Shown: in pieces, positions 62,801 through 64,000 of the stretch
How the letters are laid out: each line of letters begins with the position of its first letter
Numbering within the stretch: the first letter of the stretch is position 1
Source of the DNA: Stichopus chloronotus
Taxonomy: Eukaryota; Echinodermata; Holothuroidea; Aspidochirotida; Stichopodidae
DNA: 64,000 bases
NCBI GenBank assembly: GCA_021234535.1
Contig: CM037830.1
Coordinates: forward strand, 9,613,252-9,677,251
Direction of reading: 5' to 3'
The notes under the pieces: model-generated
Database searches by the model: none
What the model was told of the DNA's origin: nothing
What the model saw: only the letters and a program-made list of their open reading frames with translations
Translations under genes and position numbers: made by a program

Positions 62801-64000
62801 TACTAATGGGCCTAGCCTTAAGTTTCTAAATATATTTACCTTGATGGACGTCTCTTGTCATTCCTAAGTGAACTTTGCGTTGGCATTCACAAATTATATT
62901 ATAGTATTATATTATACTCCTTGAGGCCTTCCAATTGCGTTCAGTAACATGCTTATCATCCTATCAATGGTAGCGAGAAAAAGGTATCGCGGAGGAGAAA
63001 AAGGATGGAAAAGCTATATCCAGGAGCAATAAAGTAACGGAAAAAATATGTTCGCTTTCCTCGCATGGTGTTATCATTATGACCAGCCGTTTTGACGTAT
63101 ATTTATTAATGAATAGATTAACATATGTAGAAAAATCAGCAATGTTGATAACACAAGTTTGGATGACAAACTCAGAGAGCAGTATAGTTGTGTATTTGTA
63201 CTTAAAACGTGTACACGGGTGTGTTCTTGAGTGTGGACATACCTATACGTGCATGAGTTGTGTGGCAGCCATCTTAAGCAGATGGACATTTCAACAAAAG
63301 CAACACAGAAGGTATAACATGTTTCAAGTCTAAATTAATCACTTTCACAAGAGATTAAATTAAAACAACTCTTTGGTTGTACATCTTTCGGAGTTTAGTT
63401 CAAGGAAACTTCCGTTCACCTGATCAACAGCGTTAATGCAGAAGATGATTGGATAAAAACTTAGTGAAACAACGAATGAAGTATAGCAACCAGCAGATAA
63501 AAAGGAGGATCAGCAAGTGAAGTAATGACGAATAAACAAGTAAACAAATGAGACTGTATTGCACATTGGCAACATTTTGGACTAAGCTGGAAGTGATAAT
63601 ATAAACATTTCTTTGCATATTGAAGCCAGGTAAACCTTCCAACATAATCACTTGTACGTTACTACCATAATAAGAATCTTCGTTTAATTGTAATGCAAAT
63701 ATCACATCACCACACACTGCATTTCACGAATCCAATTTAAAACACAAACCTTGACAAATCCTGGGGGAAAATTTTATGTTGGCGTAAACACCGCGCTACC
63801 TGAAGCTATACTTTATCATCTATGACTCTGATAAGACTACAAGGCTCATCAACGGATACCTACCTCTCGAAATCAGGTTACACGCAAATTACACTTATAG
63901 GACACTTCAAATGCACACGAGTGAGCTTACATGTATCCCATATGCAATGTTTATATCACTTTAAATAGTTATATATAAACATCGTGGTAATGTATGAATG
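59860..64000. other. probable intron 1 of the TMEM26-like gene
   Basis: Follows the GTAAGT donor. No exon continuing the TMEM26-like frame was found. Contains a C14-type run (61028-61041), a CRE octamer (61062-61069) and TGACCTATGACCT (60421-60433), a DR1-type pair. Confidence 0.45.

Noticed and set aside
1..64000. tRNA, rRNA, CRISPR or bacterial operon features
   Set aside because: No convincing B-box with acceptor stem, no rRNA similarity and no regularly spaced identical repeats with unique spacers were seen; the window is eukaryotic.

Overview
The window is eukaryotic nuclear DNA: AT-rich, intron-dominated, full of dispersed repeats, with short exons flanked by GT/AG splice signals and no prokaryotic gene organisation. 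Protein similarities (a multi-AT-hook HMGA protein, a TMEM26-like membrane protein) point to a metazoan. The frequent TAGGCCTA-type motifs and repeat style suggest a marine invertebrate deuterostome, possibly an echinoderm. That placement is inference only; no species can be named from the sequence.

Positions 1-33,254 (minus strand) hold the 5' and central part of an HMGA-type chromatin protein gene that runs off the left edge. Exon 1 (33,087-33,254) starts with ATG and ends in an HMGA-like first AT-hook. After a ~20.3 kb intron come six short exons (12,701-12,772; 8,581-8,649; 7,962-8,024; 5,780-5,863; 4,910-4,993; 3,383-3,424). Each carries one AT-hook and each begins and ends in phase 0, giving at least seven hooks over 194 visible residues. 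No acidic C-terminal exon or stop was found before the left edge. The introns are packed with a repeat family of ~145-bp core units containing TGACCTTTGACCT (a DR1 nuclear-receptor element on the opposite strand), followed by a CA-rich tract and a terminal hairpin. This resembles Helentron-associated (HINE/pearl-like) elements.

Positions 33,255-41,220 separate divergent genes. They contain a possible non-coding HMGA exon, two palindromic CRE octamers, a poly-C/poly-A interspersed repeat, and a decayed Ty3/gypsy-type nucleocapsid-protease fragment (37,143-37,886) with a recognisable DTGA active site and in-frame stops.

Positions 41,221-44,040 (plus strand) contain what I read as a compact, unrecognised three-exon gene: a TATA box and initiator at ideal spacing, coding exons 41,320-41,392, 42,996-43,099 and 43,880-43,987 whose phases fit exactly (285 nt, 94 residues plus stop), and an AATAAA 30 bases past the stop codon. 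I do not recognise the protein.

Positions 44,041-59,640 are mostly intergenic, with a 210-bp foldback MITE with TA duplications (45,140-45,349), a 123-bp tandem repeat (~48,600-48,905), homopurine/homopyrimidine tracts and microsatellites.

Positions 59,645-59,859 (plus strand) are the first coding exon of a TMEM26-like multi-pass membrane protein; the rest of the gene presumably lies beyond the right edge. No rRNA, tRNA, CRISPR array or operon was seen.
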